From positions 6,087,725-6,151,724 of the forward strand of contig RPFO01000156.1 in NCBI GenBank assembly GCA_009746045.1: a DNA stretch of 64,000 bases, read 5' to 3'. The position numbers were made by a program, and so were the translations under genes. The notes beneath the pieces are model-generated. The model did not search any database and was not told where the DNA came from. It saw nothing but the letters and a program-made list of their open reading frames with translations. Below are positions 1 through 11,650 of this stretch, in pieces (within the stretch, counting starts at the first letter, position 1; every line of letters starts with the position of its first letter). The stretch is from Mesostigma viride. Taxonomy: Eukaryota > Streptophyta > Mesostigmatophyceae > Mesostigmatales > Mesostigmataceae.

Positions 1-935
1 TCACCTGTCTTCACCACGTCTTCACGGCTTCACGGCTTCACGTCTTCACGGCTTCACCTGAACACCTGAACTTCACCTGAACTTGCCGTATCGTGTCTTC
101 ACGTCTTCACGTCTTCACGTCTTCACGTCTTCACGTCTTCACCGCGTCTTCACCTGTCTTCACCACGTCTTCACGTCTTCGCGTCTTCACGTCTTCACGG
201 CTTCACCTGAACACCTGAACTTCACCTGAACTTGCCGTATCGTGTCTTCACGTCTTCACGTCTTCACGTCTTCACGTCTTCACCGCGTCTTCACCTGTCT
301 TCACCACGTCTTCACGGCTTCACGGCTTCACGTCTTCACGGCTTCACCTGAACACCTGAACTTCACCTGAACTTGCCGTATCGTGTCTTCACGTCTTCAC
401 GTCTTCACGTCTTCACGTCTTCACGTCTTCACCGCGTCTTCACCTGTCTTCACCACGTCTTCACGGCTTCACGGCTTCACGTCTTCACGGCTTCACCTGA
501 ACACCTGAACTTCACCTGAACTTGCCGTATCGTGTCTTCACGTCTTCACGTCTTCACGTCTTCACGTCTTCACGTCTTCACCGCGTCTTCACCTGTCTTC
601 ACCACGTCTTCACGGCCTCACGGCTTCACGTCTTCACGGCTTCACCTGAACACCTGAACTTCACCTGAACTTGCCGTATCGTGTCTTCACGTCTTCACGT
701 CTTCACGTCTTCACGTCTTCACGTCTTCACCGCGTCTTCACCTGTCTTCACCACGTCTTCACGGCTTCACGGCTTCACGTCTTCACGGCTTCACCTGAAC
801 ACCTGAACTTCACCTGAACTTGCCGTATCGTGTCTTCACGTCTTCACGTCTTCACGTCTTCACGTCTTCACCGCGTCTTCACCTGTCTTCACCACGTCTT
901 CACGGCTTCACCTGAACACCTGAACTTTGCGTATC
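1..935. repeat. 149-bp tandem repeat built from an 8-bp CGTCTTCA sub-repeat
   Basis: The marker CTTGCCGTAT recurs at about 82, 231, 372, 521, 670 and 819, giving a 149-bp period (one unit is 141 bp, one 8-bp sub-repeat shorter). A decayed last unit lies near 925. Each unit contains runs of the octamer GTCTTCAC and a short CACCTGAACTT duplication. The array begins at or before the left edge of the window. The open frames inside it are repeat translations and are not proposed as genes. Confidence 0.95.
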
Positions 936-1092
936 GTATCTTTCATACATTGCATCATTTGCATGCCTTGGAGCTGCACGTCTTCAAGCAGTGTCACCCA
1001 GTTCCCGCTTGATTCAAATGCACTTCGCGCTTGAATTCGTGACTTCGCCCCGCTCAAGGTGGAAAGAATGATGGGCACTAGCCACGGGAACT
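936..1092. other. Unique sequence between the 149-bp array and the polyQ gene
   Basis: A short non-repetitive stretch that probably holds the promoter or 5' leader of the gene at 1093. No TATA-like or other defined element could be assigned. Confidence 0.4.
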
Positions 1093-1440
1093 ATGCCCGA
1101 TGCTGATAGCCGAAGCGATGACATGGACGAATTGATTGATTTGTGTTATGCCGGGGACGATTGTAGAAAATGGGTGCTAGGAAAGAAATCTGGTGCCATG
1201 AAAGTAGATTTTTTGGCCGGTGCAAACCACCAATGCGCCGGCCGATGTGGCAAGGTCCTGCACGGCAGCCAGAGCGCACCCAGCCAGAGCGTACCCAGCC
1301 GCTGCCGCCGCCGACCCCCGTACTGGTGGGCGTGGAACAGACGATGAGAGAGATGCAACGAGCTATGGAGAACCAAAGCAAGAAGGTTGAAGAGCTTGGT
1401 TTGCAGCTGCGTCAAGAGGTGCAGAAACAAGTGGTCCAGC

Positions 1441-1479
<39 letters not shown>

Positions 1480-1516
1480 TGCAGCAGCAACTGCAGCAGC
1501 AACTGCAGCAACAACT

Positions 1517-1576
<60 letters not shown>

Positions 1577-2982
1577 CTTCAGTTCCCGCAGGCAGCGTCG
1601 GCAATGTCGCAGTTTCCACAGGCATTGTCGGCACTGCAGCAGTTTTCGCAGGGACCGTCGGCAGCAGAGCAGTTCCCGCAGGGATCATCGGTGGTGCAGC
1701 AGTTCTTTGTGAGTCATTCGTGTAGTGTTGAGTGGGTGGGGTGGGGGGTGTGTGTGGGGGGGGGGTGTAGGGGGGTTTGACTGTGTGACTGCGTGGCTGC
1801 TTGGCTGGAAAGGAGGGTGCGTGGCTGTGTGGCTGCGTGGCTGCGCTGCTGCGTGGCTGCGTGGCTGCGTGGCTGCGTGGCTGCGTGGCTGCGCTGCTGC
1901 GTGGCTGCGTGGCTGCGTGGCTGTGTGGCTGCGTGGCTGCGCTGCTGCGTGGCTGCGTGGCTGCGCTGCTGCGTGGCTGCGTGGCTGGAAAGGAGGGTGC
2001 GTGGCTGTGTGGCTGCGTGGCTGCGCTGCTGCGTGGCTGCGTGGCTGCTTGGCTGGAAAGGAGGGTGCGTGGCTGTGTGGCTGCGTGGCTGCGCTGCTGC
2101 GTGGCTGCGTGGCTGCGTGGCTGCGTGGCTGCGTGGCTGCGTGGCTGCGTGGCTGCGTGGCTGCGTGGCTGGAAAGGAGGGTGCGTGGCTGTGTGGCTGC
2201 GTGGCTGCGCTGCTGCGTGGCTGCGTGGCTGCGTGGCTGCGCTGCTGCGTGGCTGCGTGGCTGCGTGGCTGCGTGGCTGTGTGGCTGCGTGGCTGCGCTG
2301 CTGCGTGGCTGCGTGGCTGCGTGGCTGCTTGGCTGGAAAGGAGGGTGCGTGGCTGTGTGGCTGCGTGGCTGCGCTGCTGCGTGGCTGCGTGGCTGCGTGG
2401 CTGGAAAGGAGGGTGCGTGGCTGTGTGGCTGCGTGGCTGCGCTGCTGCGTGGCTGCGTGGCTGCGTGGCTGCGTGGCTGCTTGGCTGGAAAGGAGGGTGC
2501 GTGGCTGTGTGGCTGCGTGTAGCTGCGCTGCTGCGTGGCTGCGTGGCTGCGTGGCTGCGTGGCTGCGTGGCTGCGTGGCTGCGTGGCTGGAAAGGAGGGT
2601 GCGTGGCTGTGTGGCTGCGTGGCTGCGCTGCTGCGTGGCTGCGTGGCTGCGTGGCTGCGTGGCTGGCTGGGGGGGGGGGGGGTGCCGGGTGCGTGGATGC
2701 GTGGATGTGTGGCTGGGTGGGTGCGTCACTGCGTGGCTGGCTGGCTCTGTGGCTGCGTGGGCGGCTGGATGGCCGGGTCAGCGTGGCTTCGTGTTCAATG
2801 GGATGCTAATATGTTGTTGCCTTTGGATGCCACAGTTCATGGATTCTTTTGTTCACATGCAGGTGCTGCCGTCTTCCCCATCGACGTCGTCAAGACCGAT
2901 GTCGCCAAGAAGGATGATGCAATCACTCTCGGCCATGTTTAACTCATGTGGGCCTTCATGGCCATACGGGAAATATTATTGA
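1093..2982 (+). CDS. Glutamine-rich coiled-coil protein gene, two visible exons
   Basis: I do not recognise this protein. Two overlapping 5' frames are open: 1093-1347 (begins MPDADSRSDDMDELIDLCYA) and 1170-1712. The second carries a charged, heptad-like stretch (TMREMQRAMENQSKKVEELG) followed by a long glutamine run. Downstream of the CAG tract the protein-like frame is a third one, with repeated QFPQ motifs and ending in VVQQFF at 1708. It meets a GTGAGT donor at 1709. An acceptor CACATGCAG ends at 2862, and the same phase-0 frame continues from VLPSSPSTSSRPMSPRRMMQ to GPSWPYGKYY and TGA at 2980-2982. The phase match across the intron and a TGTAA motif 112 nt after the stop support a real 3' end. 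The frame change inside the CAG tract means tract-length variation, an assembly error, or a decayed gene. The choice of start is uncertain. Exons: about 1093 or 1170 to 1708, and 2863-2982. Confidence 0.5.
1446..1575 (+). repeat. CAG trinucleotide tract interrupted by CAACTG
   Basis: A nearly pure CAG run broken in the middle by CAACTG units. In the coiled-coil frame it reads as polyglutamine with leucine interruptions. The reading frame that looks coding changes from one side of this tract to the other, as expected for an unstable trinucleotide tract or an assembly collapse. Confidence 0.95.
1709..2862 (+). other. Predicted intron carrying an 8-bp minisatellite
   Basis: The intron opens with GTGAGT at 1709 and closes with TGCAG at 2858-2862. 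It is about 1.15 kb and phase 0. From about 1786 to 2670 it is filled by GCGTGGCT/GTGGCTGC octamers. A higher-order unit adds GGCTGGAAAGGAGGGTGC about every 60-180 bp. Because the octamer has no stop in any frame, long spurious frames appear on both strands here. A short poly-G run (about 2670-2681) ends the array. Confidence 0.6.
1786..2670 (+). repeat. 8-bp GTGGCTGC minisatellite with higher-order units
   Basis: An octamer array with variants GTGTGGCT, GCGCTGCT and GCTTGGCT. At least seven copies of the interruption GGCTGGAAAGGAGGGTGC mark a larger unit. The long apparent proteins made of WLRGCVAA-type repeats on one strand and SHAATQPR-type repeats on the other are translations of this array. 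Confidence 0.95.
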
Positions 2983-3093
2983 ATCAGTTCTTTGACACTG
3001 AGTTGGCACTACGCAACACCTTTGATGCACATGAGTGCAGGGCGCATGTGTTGAAACCATGCAACCATGGCGATCCCTCAAAAAGTTTGGTTA

Positions 3094-3098
3094 TGTAA
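3094..3098 (+). terminator. TGTAA polyadenylation signal candidate
   Basis: TGTAA lies 112 nt downstream of the predicted stop of the polyQ gene. TGTAA is the established poly(A) signal of many chlorophyte algae. As a pentamer it also occurs by chance, so its position relative to the spliced 3' exon is the only support. Confidence 0.35.
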
Positions 3099-3500
3099 TA
3101 AGTGACACAATTATTCCGGACGTATGATGGCCCAACGTCCTGTAAGGTTGAGTTGTCTTGGAGGAGGAGCGTGATGACCGCGGAAGCCGCGTGGGTGTCT
3201 GTAGTGCTATATCTTGAAGATGTACGGTCTTGGAAGAGTTATGGTCTTGGAATCATATAATAATGAACTTGGAATAAAGTTGCGGGCAGCCTTCAATTGG
3301 CATATGTTGTCTCATTGATGTTGTCTCATTGCGTTAATGGGTCAATTGTCTTAGTTTATATAATGTATATCTTGGGAAACTCATTGCTTCAATAAAATGC
3401 ATGCTAGGCGCAATCAACCCCCACAAACACATCTGAAAACTGCACAGTGCATCAAATGTATCCTAGACAAAAAAATGTATCCTAATCCGGTAAAACCACC
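3099..3500. other. Unique sequence, no gene seen
   Basis: AT-richer unique DNA between the polyQ gene and the first satellite block. I see no conserved reading frame, RNA gene or element end. Confidence 0.5.
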
Positions 3501-5550
3501 CTACGTACACGGGCCATGATGACACCATGGGAGCCTGAATCCTCATCATTTACTATTCCTTGACATCCATGTACGTAGGCCAGCCATGGAGACACCATGG
3601 GAGCCTGAATCCTCCTCATTAATTACAAAAATGCCATCCATATACGTAGACGGGCCATGATGACACCATGGGAGCCTGAATCCTCATCATTAATTACATA
3701 AATGCCATTCATGTACGTACACGGGCCATGATGACACCATGGGAGCCTGAATCCTCATCATTTACTATTCCTTGACATCAATGTACGTAGGCCAGCCATG
3801 GAGACACCATGGGAGCCTGAATCCTCCTCATTAATTACAAAAATGCCATCCATGTACGTAGACGGGCCATGATGACACCATGGGAGCCTGAATCCTCATC
3901 ATTAATTACATAAATGCCAACCATGTACGTAGACAAGCCATGATGACACCATGGGAGCCTGAATCCTCTTCATTAATTACAAAAATGCCATCCATGTACG
4001 TAGACGGGCCATGATGACACCATGGGAGCCTGAATCCTCATCATTAATTACATAAATGCCAACCATGTACGTAGACGGGCCATGATGACACCATGGGAGC
4101 CTGAATCCTCATCATTAATTACATAAATGCCATTCATGTACGTACACGGGCCATGATGACACCATGGGAGCCGGAATCCTCATCATTTACTATTCCTTGA
4201 CATCCATGTACGTAGACAGGCCATGATGACACCATGGGAGCCTGAATCCTCATCATTTACTATTCCTTGACATCCATGTACGTAGACGGGCCATGATGAC
4301 ACCATGGGAGCCTGAATCCTCATCATTAATTACATAAATGCCAACCATGTACGTAGACAAGCCATGATGACACCATGGGAGCCTGAATCCTCTTCATTAA
4401 TTACAAAAATGCCATCCATGTACGTAGACGGGCCATGATGACACCATGGGAGCCTGAATCCTCATCATTAATTACATAAATGCCAACCATGTACGTAGAC
4501 AAGCCATGATGACACCATGGGAGCCTGAATCCTCATCATTAATTACATAAATGCCATCCATGTACGTAGACGGGCGATGATGACACCATGGGAGCCTAAA
4601 TCCTCCTCATTAATTACATAAATGCCAACCATGTACGTAGGCCAGCCATGGAGACACCATGGGAGCCTGAATCCTCCTCATTAATTACACTTTGACATCC
4701 ATGTACGTAGACGGGCCATGATGACACCATGGGAGCCTGAATCCTCATCATTAATTACATACATGCCATCCATGTACGTACACGGGCCATGATGACACCA
4801 TGGGAGCCTGAATCCTCATCATTTACTATTCCTTGACATCCATGTACGTAGGCCAGCCATGGAGACACCATGGGAGCCTGAATCCTCCTCATTAATTACA
4901 AAAATGCCATCCATGTACGTAGACGGGCCATGATGACACCAATGGAGCCTGAATCCTCATCATTAATTACATAAATGCCATTCATGTACGTACACGGGCA
5001 ATGATGACACCATGGGAGCCTGAATCCTCATCATTAATTACATAAATGCCATCCATGTACGTAGACGGGCCATGATGACACCATGGGAGCCTGAATCCTC
5101 ATCATTTACTATTCCTTGCCATCCATGTACGTAGACAGGCCATGATGACACCATGGGAGCCTGAATCCTCCTCATTAATTACATAAATGCCATCCATGTA
5201 CGTAGACGGGCCATGATGACACCATGGGAGCCTGAATCCTCATCATTAATTACATAAATGCCAACCATGTACGTAGACGGGCCATGATGACACCATGGGA
5301 GCCTGAATCCTCATCATTAATTACATAAATGCCATTCATGTACGTACACGGGCCATGATGACACCATGGGAGCCTGAATCCTCATCATTTGCTATTCCTT
5401 GACATCCATGTACGTAGACAGGCCATGATGACACCATGGGAGCCTGAATCCTCATCATTTACTATTCCTTGACATCCATGTACGTAGACGGGCCATGATG
5501 ACACCATGGGAGCCTGAATCCTCATCATTAATTACATAAATGCCAACCAT
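3501..5550 (+). repeat. 71-bp satellite, block 1 (+ orientation)
   Basis: Head-to-tail monomers of about 69-73 bp, typified by CCATGTACGTAGACGGGCCA, then TGATGACACCATGGGAGCCT, then GAATCCTCATCATTAATTAC, then ATAAATGCCAA. A common variant replaces the linker with TTTACTATTCCTTGACATC. Each monomer holds a short inverted repeat (TGATGA ... TCATCA) around a central CCATGG. Variants such as GGGCGATG, CCAATGGAGCC and GGCCAGCCATGGAG recur in fixed order, so monomers form higher-order units. The frames reading MMRIQAPMVSSW, NDEDSGSHGVIM and similar are translations of this monomer. Confidence 0.97.
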
Positions 5551-6234
5551 ACATTTCTTGTTTTTGGTCCATTGGAGTTCCTTCCCACCAAGAGAAACAT
5601 TTATTTTACATTTTTGTGTGCTAGGCTTTATACGGACAGCCTATACCACACCTTCAAACTCAGTGCACATCATTATCAAGTTGGTTATTGTAGCACCATG
5701 CTGGGGGCCCAGCATACTCGAACACAAGGTGTTGCCCCCACACCTCCTTCTTGGCCACCAAGGCTGTCGCCAACCTTGGTGCCGATTTTCTTTCCGCCCA
5801 TGGCCCCCCCCCTGCACGCTGCCACGGCTGTACTGCCGCCCCCGTGTGGCCGCTACGGTTTCCCGGCGGACGCAGGGCGGCACCCATGTCGTTCCCTGCT
5901 GAAAAGAGGCCTCCCTACGTCCCCTACACCACTCTAAGTACTGACTATCATTCACATTGCGCCACGCAGGCCTGCCGGCTGGCGCAGGTACAAGGTGTAC
6001 TGACTGCCAATCACAGTTGCGCCACGCCTGGCGGCTGGCGCAGGTAACAAGGTCTAGTGACGTACGTTAGAAGCTACCTAGGCCTGCACTCCGGAACCAC
6101 ACTCAGCCTAGGCACAAAAAGGGCCGGCCGGTGCAGTACCCTCGTGACAAGCGCTAGTCTTACGCTACCTACGGCAGGTCGGTCCCCTTTGAGCCCGTCC
6201 ACGCGTCATATATAAAATGAGCGAAGCTCAGCAA
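5551..6234. mobile_element. Short insertion in the satellite, possibly a YR-element derivative
   Basis: 684 bp of unrelated DNA interrupts a monomer after CCAACCAT, and the satellite resumes with ATGTACGTAGAC, so at most AT is duplicated. Its right end (ATAAAATGAGCGAAGCTCAG) closely resembles the terminal repeat of the 21303-33192 retroelement (ATAAAATGAGCATAGCTCAC). A stretch near 5613 (TGTGTGCTAGGCTTTATACG) resembles one near 21600. It contains a diverged tandem duplication of about 65 bp near 5955-6050 (GCGCCACGC ... GGCTGGCGCAGGTA). No coding region is recognisable. Reading it as a short non-autonomous relative of that retroelement is inference. Confidence 0.55.
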
Positions 6235-9200
6235 ATGTACGTAGACAAGCCATTATGACACCATGGGAGCCTGAATCCTCATCATTAATTACATAAACGC
6301 CATCCATGTACGTAGACGGGCGATGATGACACCATGGGAGCCTAAATCCTCCTCATTAATTACATAAATGCCAACCATGTACGTAGGCCAGCCATGGAGA
6401 CACCATGGGAGCCTGAATCCTCCTCATTAATTACACTTTGACATCCATGTACGTAGACGGGCCATGATGACACCATGGGAGCCTGAATCCTCATCATTAA
6501 TTACATACATGCCATCCATGTACGTACACGGGCCATGATGACACCATGGGAGCCTGAATCCTCATCATTTACTATTCCTTGACATCCATGTACGTAGGCC
6601 AGCCATGGAGACACCATGGGAGCCTGAATCCTCCTCATTAATTACAAAAATGCCATCCATGTACGTAGACGGGCCATGATGACACCATGGGAGCCTGAAT
6701 CCTCATCATTAATTACATAAATGCCAACCATGTACGTAGACAAGCCATGATGACACCATGGGAGCCTGAATCCTCTTCATTAATTACAAAAATGCCATCC
6801 ATGTAAGTAGACGGGCCATGATGACACCATGGGAGCCTGAATCCTCATCATTAATTACATAAATGCCAACCATGTACGTAGACGGGCCATGATGACACCA
6901 TGGGAGCCTGAATCCTCATCATTAATTACATAAATGCCATTCATGTACGTACACGGGCCATGATGACACCATGGGAGCCTGAATCCTCATCATTTACTAT
7001 TCCTTGACATCCATGTACGTAGACAGGCCATGATGACACCATGGGAGCCTGAATCCTCATCATTTACTATTCCTTGACAGGATCCATGTACGTAGACGGG
7101 CCATGATGACACCATGGGAGCCTGAATCCTCATCATTAATTACATAAATGCCAACCATGTACGTAGACAAGCCATGATGACACCATGGGAGCCTGAATCC
7201 TCATCATTAATTACATAAATGCCATCCATGTACGTAGACGGGCGATGATGACACCATGGGAGCCTAAATCCTCCTCATTAATTACATAAATGCCAACCAT
7301 GTACGTAGGCCAGCCATGGAGACACCATGGGAGCCTGAATCCTCCTCATTAATTACACTTTGACATCCATGTACGTAGACGGGCCATGATGACACCATGG
7401 GAGCCTGAATCCTCATCATTAATTACATACATGCCATCCATGTACGTACACGGGCCATGATGACACCATGGGAGCCTGAATCCTCATCATTTACTATTCC
7501 TTGACATCCATGTACGTAGGCCAGCCATGGAGACACCATGGGAGCCTGAATCCTCCTCATTAATTACAAAAATGCCATCCATGTACGTAGACGGGCCATG
7601 ATGACACCATGGAAGCCTGAATCCTCATCATTAATTACATAAATGCCAACCATGTACGTAGACAAGCCATGATGACACCATGGGAGCCTGAATCCTCTTC
7701 ATTAATTACAAAAATGCCATCCATGTACGTAGACGGGCCATGATGACACCATGGGAGCCTGAATCCTCATCATTAATTACATAAATGCCAACCATGTACG
7801 TAGACGGGCCATGATGACACCATGGGAGCCTGAATCCTCATCATTAATTACATAAATGCCATTCATGTACGTACACGGGCCATGATGACACCATGGGAGC
7901 CTGAATCCTCATCATTTACTATTCCTTGACATCCATGTACGTAGACAGGCCATGATGACACCATGGGAGCCTGAATCCTCATCATTTACTATTCCTTGAC
8001 ATCCATGTACGTAGACGGGCCATGATGACACCATGGGAGCCTGAATCCTCATCATTAATTACATAAATGCCAACCATGTACGTAGACAAGCCATGATGAC
8101 ACCATGGGAGCCTGAATCCTCTTCATTAATTACAAAAATGCCATCCATGTACGTAGACGGGCCATGATGACACCATGGGAGCCTGAATCCTCATCATTAA
8201 TTACATAAATGCCAACCATGTACGTAGACAAGCCATGATGACACCATGGGAGCCTGAATCCTCATCATTAATTACATAAATGCCATCCATGTACGTAGAC
8301 GGGCGATGATGACACCATGGGAGCCTAAATCCTCCTCATTAATTACAAAAATGCCAACCATGTACGTAGGCCAGCCATGGAGACACCATGGGAGCCTGAA
8401 TCCTCATCATTTTTTTTTCTTTGACATCCATGTACGTAGACGGGCCATGATGACACCATGGGAGCCTGAATCCTCATCATTAATTACATACATGCCATCC
8501 ATGTACGTACACGGGCCATGATGACACCATGGGAGCCTGAATCCTCATCATTTACTATTCCTTGACATCCATGTACGTAGGCCAGCCATGGAGACACCAT
8601 GGGAGCCTGAATCCTCCTCATTAATTACAAAAATGCCATCCATGTACGTAGACGGGCCATGATGACACCAATGGAGCCTGAATCCTCATCATTAATTACA
8701 TAAATGCCATTCATGTACGTACACGGGCAATGATGACACCATGGGAGCCTGAATCCTCATCATTAATTACATAAATGCCATCCATGTACGTAGACGGGCC
8801 ATGATGACACCATGGGAGCCTGAATCCTCATCATTTACTATTCCTTGACATCCATGTACGTAGACAGGCCATGATGACACCATGGGAGCCTGAATCCTCC
8901 TCATTAATTACAAAAATGCCATCCATGTACGTAGACGGGCCATGATGACACCATGGGAGCCTGAATCCTCATCATTAATTACATAAATGCCAACCATGTA
9001 CGTAGACGGGCCATGATGACACCATGGGAGCCTGAATCCTCATCATTAATTACATAAATGCCATTCATGTACGTACACGGGCCATGATGACACCATGGGA
9101 GCCTGAATCCTCATCATTTGCTATTCCTTGACATCCATGTACGTAGACAGGCCATGATGACACCATGGGAGCCTGAATCCTCATCATTTACTATTCCTTG

Positions 9201-9543
9201 ACATCCATGTACGTAGACGGGCCATGATGACACCATGGGAGCCTGAATCCTCATCATTAATTACATAAATGCCAACCATGTACGTAGACAAGCCATGATG
9301 ACACCATGGGAGCCTGAATCCTCATCATTAATTACATAAACGCCATCCATGTACGTAGACGGGCGATGATGACACCATGGGAGCCTAAATCCTCCTCATT
9401 AATTACATAAATGCCAACCATGTACGTAGGCCAGCCATGGAGACACCATGGGAGCCTGAATCCTCCTCATTAATTACACTTTGACATCCATGTACGTAGA
9501 CGGGCCATGATGACACCATGGGAGCCTGAATCCTCATCATTAA
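6235..9543 (+). repeat. 71-bp satellite, block 2 (+ orientation)
   Basis: The same monomer family as block 1. The marker variant GGGCGATGATGACACC recurs at about 0.9-1.1 kb spacing (near 6320, 7230, 8305 and 9362), showing higher-order repeats of about a dozen to fifteen monomers. The block ends in CATCATTAA, where the next element is inserted. Confidence 0.97.
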
Positions 9544-9861
9544 GGGGACGTGGCGCGCCGAATATTTTCCGCGCGAAAAAATTCGCGGTACCGGCCGTAC
9601 CGTGAAAAGTGGGTGCTCCGTGCGCGCACCACTTGCGGAAGTGGCCATGGCGACTGCGTTTAGGCGAAACTAGCAATGTAGGGCTAGAGAAATGCCAAAA
9701 AATTGCTCGAATGTTGAATACGATGATTTAATGATGTTGGGTTGTGGCGGCAAGTAGCTGGTTTACAATATCGCTGCTTTCTTTTACTGCCATCGGCATG
9801 GGGGGTAAACTGCATTTTTTGGTCGCGCGGAATAAAATAGAATTCGTGATAGCGGCAGTAA

Positions 9862-9967
9862 ATTCTCAGTTTTGGGGGTCTTTTTGATCGTGAAGGATGC
9901 ATTAATATCGGTAGCATTGACTTCCAAACCGAACTGGTGCTTTTTGCTACATTTTCGGCCATTCTCG
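9862..9967 (+). pseudogene. Exon-like remnant with conserved GTAAGT splice donor
   Basis: An open stretch containing GGLFDREGCINIGSID and TELVLFATFSAIL ends at a GTAAGT donor at 9968. The inverted copy at 49077-51352 keeps the matching residues (VNIGCIEF, TELVLFARFSAII), with in-frame stops, and the same donor. A diverged relative in 43.7-44.4 kb keeps GGTAAAG at the equivalent place. This suggests an exon of the ancestral element gene. It is too short to assign a function. Confidence 0.45.
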
Positions 9968-10011
9968 GTAAGTAATTCTTCAGGCCTGCGCAGTGCACGT
10001 CGGAACCTTCC

Positions 10012-10164
10012 ATGGAAGAACGGCCGTTGTTGCGCGCCTGGGCGAGGGATCTACGAGGGCAAGGTATAGATTTGTGGCGACTGTTATCTACTATCAGTTC
10101 TTTCTTCGAAGAGCTCATCGTTCGAAGTTTTTTGCGTTCGTTTTGGTCAGTTTCCGCCAGTTAA
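10012..10164 (+). CDS. Conserved 50-residue frame in the TTAA element
   Basis: Starts MEERPLLRAWARDLRGQG and ends FLRSFWSVSAS. An in-frame stop lies just upstream of the ATG. The inverted copy near 50760-50880 reads MEERLLLRAWVRDLRGRG and continues through matching YELIVRVFLRSF-type residues without interruption, so the frame is open in both copies. The C-terminal half is hydrophobic and aromatic. It may be an exon of a longer gene rather than a free-standing protein. About 88% of bases match between the copies, so the conservation alone does not prove selection. Function unknown. Confidence 0.4.
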   Translation: MEERPLLRAWARDLRGQGIDLWRLLSTISSFFEELIVRSFLRSFWSVSAS

Positions 10165-11385
10165 CTCTCCGTTGCTCGCCGTCGTGTTGACGAATACCTG
10201 GCAGCTTTAGCTTGTTTTCGTTGATGTCTTGATCAAATCCGCTTCAGTCTCAGCCGATAGATCCTAGGGAAGGCGTAAGGGATTTCATAGCACGTGTTCT
10301 GGCAAGGATGTTGTGCGTATGGACGCTTCTTGTTGTGTGATAGTGACGAACCCTTTCCTCGCAGCGGCATCACAGCGGTCAGAAGCTGAACGGCCGCCAC
10401 TGGTTTCTTTGCATTTGATCGTGTAGGGAAGGAAGTTTTTTTATCGACGACCATGTTGGAGATATTGCATTTGTGTGACTGCATGTAGATAGCTGCCATC
10501 ATTGGTTTTTTGAGCTTTCCTTGTTATGATGATGTGACAAGACAGCAATGTGCTGAGCTAACCATGGTTGACATGGTTGACTGCATGCAAGCTTTGTATG
10601 CCATGATCTCCTTGGTTCCTTGCCCTCCATAGTTCCAGTTTGTTGCCCATGTCGGGTAGGGCAGTTAAGGAGTTGTTGCTGTGTTGGTAAGCTTGGTTGG
10701 CATAACCCTTACATTCTAACCTGGGAGAAACATAGAAAATGCTGGTAATGCATGTTAGTGCCATCATCATTATTGCTATTCACGTACTTATAAGTCTGGC
10801 CATGCTCGAGGGACGGTGAAGGAGTATGAGGTGCGTGGCCACCCCTTTGTACTTCATAACATATTCAGCATGGATTTGATGCATGTTGGATGGAATGAAA
10901 GTGTGATTTTGTTTACTTGCTTTCTGAGTGGTCCTTAGCGCCTTGTCAGGTGGTGAGTGGTCGTCTAGGAAACCCATCAGTGCGTGCCACAGTGACCCCC
11001 AACCTTGAGCATGTGTCGTCATCAGTGTGCTAGAGTTAACTATATGTGCTGTTGATCATAGATTTGCTGAGTTCTTGGCATGAAGTTTACAAGGTAACCT
11101 TGGGTAGAGTATAGTGTATGCTCTCTTGGCATGTATGCCTAGCGATCGTGTTGCTATGCTTGCGCTGGCAAGGTTGGCCATGCCGAGGGCAGGTGAGGGC
11201 AGATGTGGTGCCTAGCCGTTTGCTTATGTTTTGTGATTGAGTGGGGCATGCTTTCTGGCTTTTTGGATGGAAAACAGCATGCCTAAGTGGCCATATACAA
11301 AGAAAAACCCCCTTAAGCTTATGTTCAGGTTTTAGCACGCATAACCTTATTACTTGAGCTAGACTTGTCGGAATGACCAGTTTTA

Positions 11386-11650
11386 AGGGTGGCTGTCACG
11401 ACGTGATGCAAAGGGAGGGGCAGGGGGCGATGGGGAAGGTAGCAGTGATGATGAGAATGATGTTGATGATATTCCTTGCCTTGCATGTGCGTCCCCGGAT
11501 GAAATTGACGGTGTCCCTTTCCTGCTGTGCAGCACATCCGGGTGCAAGGGAGGACTGCATGGGTGCTGCGCTGACCCCCCGTTGACTAAGGAGCCCAAGG
11601 GGGATTGGTTTTGCCCTGCCTGCCTTGTGCAGGATGCTTACAAGGGCTGA
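11386..11650 (+). CDS. PHD-finger exon of the TTAA element
   Basis: The + strand frame reads an acidic stretch (EGSSDDENDVDD) followed by a near-perfect Cys4-His-Cys3 PHD finger: C-x2-C (IPCLAC, 11477), then LLC-x4-C (STSGC), LHGC, and KGDWFCPAC near 11623. It ends LVQDAYKG and TGA at 11648-11650. PHD fingers bind histone H3 tails, usually reading lysine methylation state. In transposons and their domesticated relatives such a module may direct integration to, or away from, particular chromatin. Upstream sequence is closed by stops, so this is probably the last exon of a spliced gene; an acceptor could be the AG near 11380. I could not find an equivalent intact finger in the inverted copy. 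Confidence 0.65.

Noticed and set aside
830-1012. Short + strand frame rich in HVF and SRL repeats
   Set aside because: It lies in the 149-bp array and simply translates CGTCTTCA octamers.
1725-2982. Long open frames on both strands (up to 527 codons) between 1.1 and 3.0 kb
   Set aside because: They are translations of an 8-bp minisatellite with no stop codon in any frame; only the part supported by splice signals is kept.
5540-6047. Plus and minus frames of about 100-120 codons in the 5551-6234 insert
   Set aside because: Low-complexity Pro/Arg composition, overlapping in several registers and starting in satellite sequence; no family resemblance.
8306-9648. Frames of 60-140 codons reading MMRIQAPMVSSW or NDEDSGSHGVIM, here and throughout all satellite blocks
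   Set aside because: They are repeat translations of the 71-bp monomer, present in several registers and both orientations, with no unique sequence.
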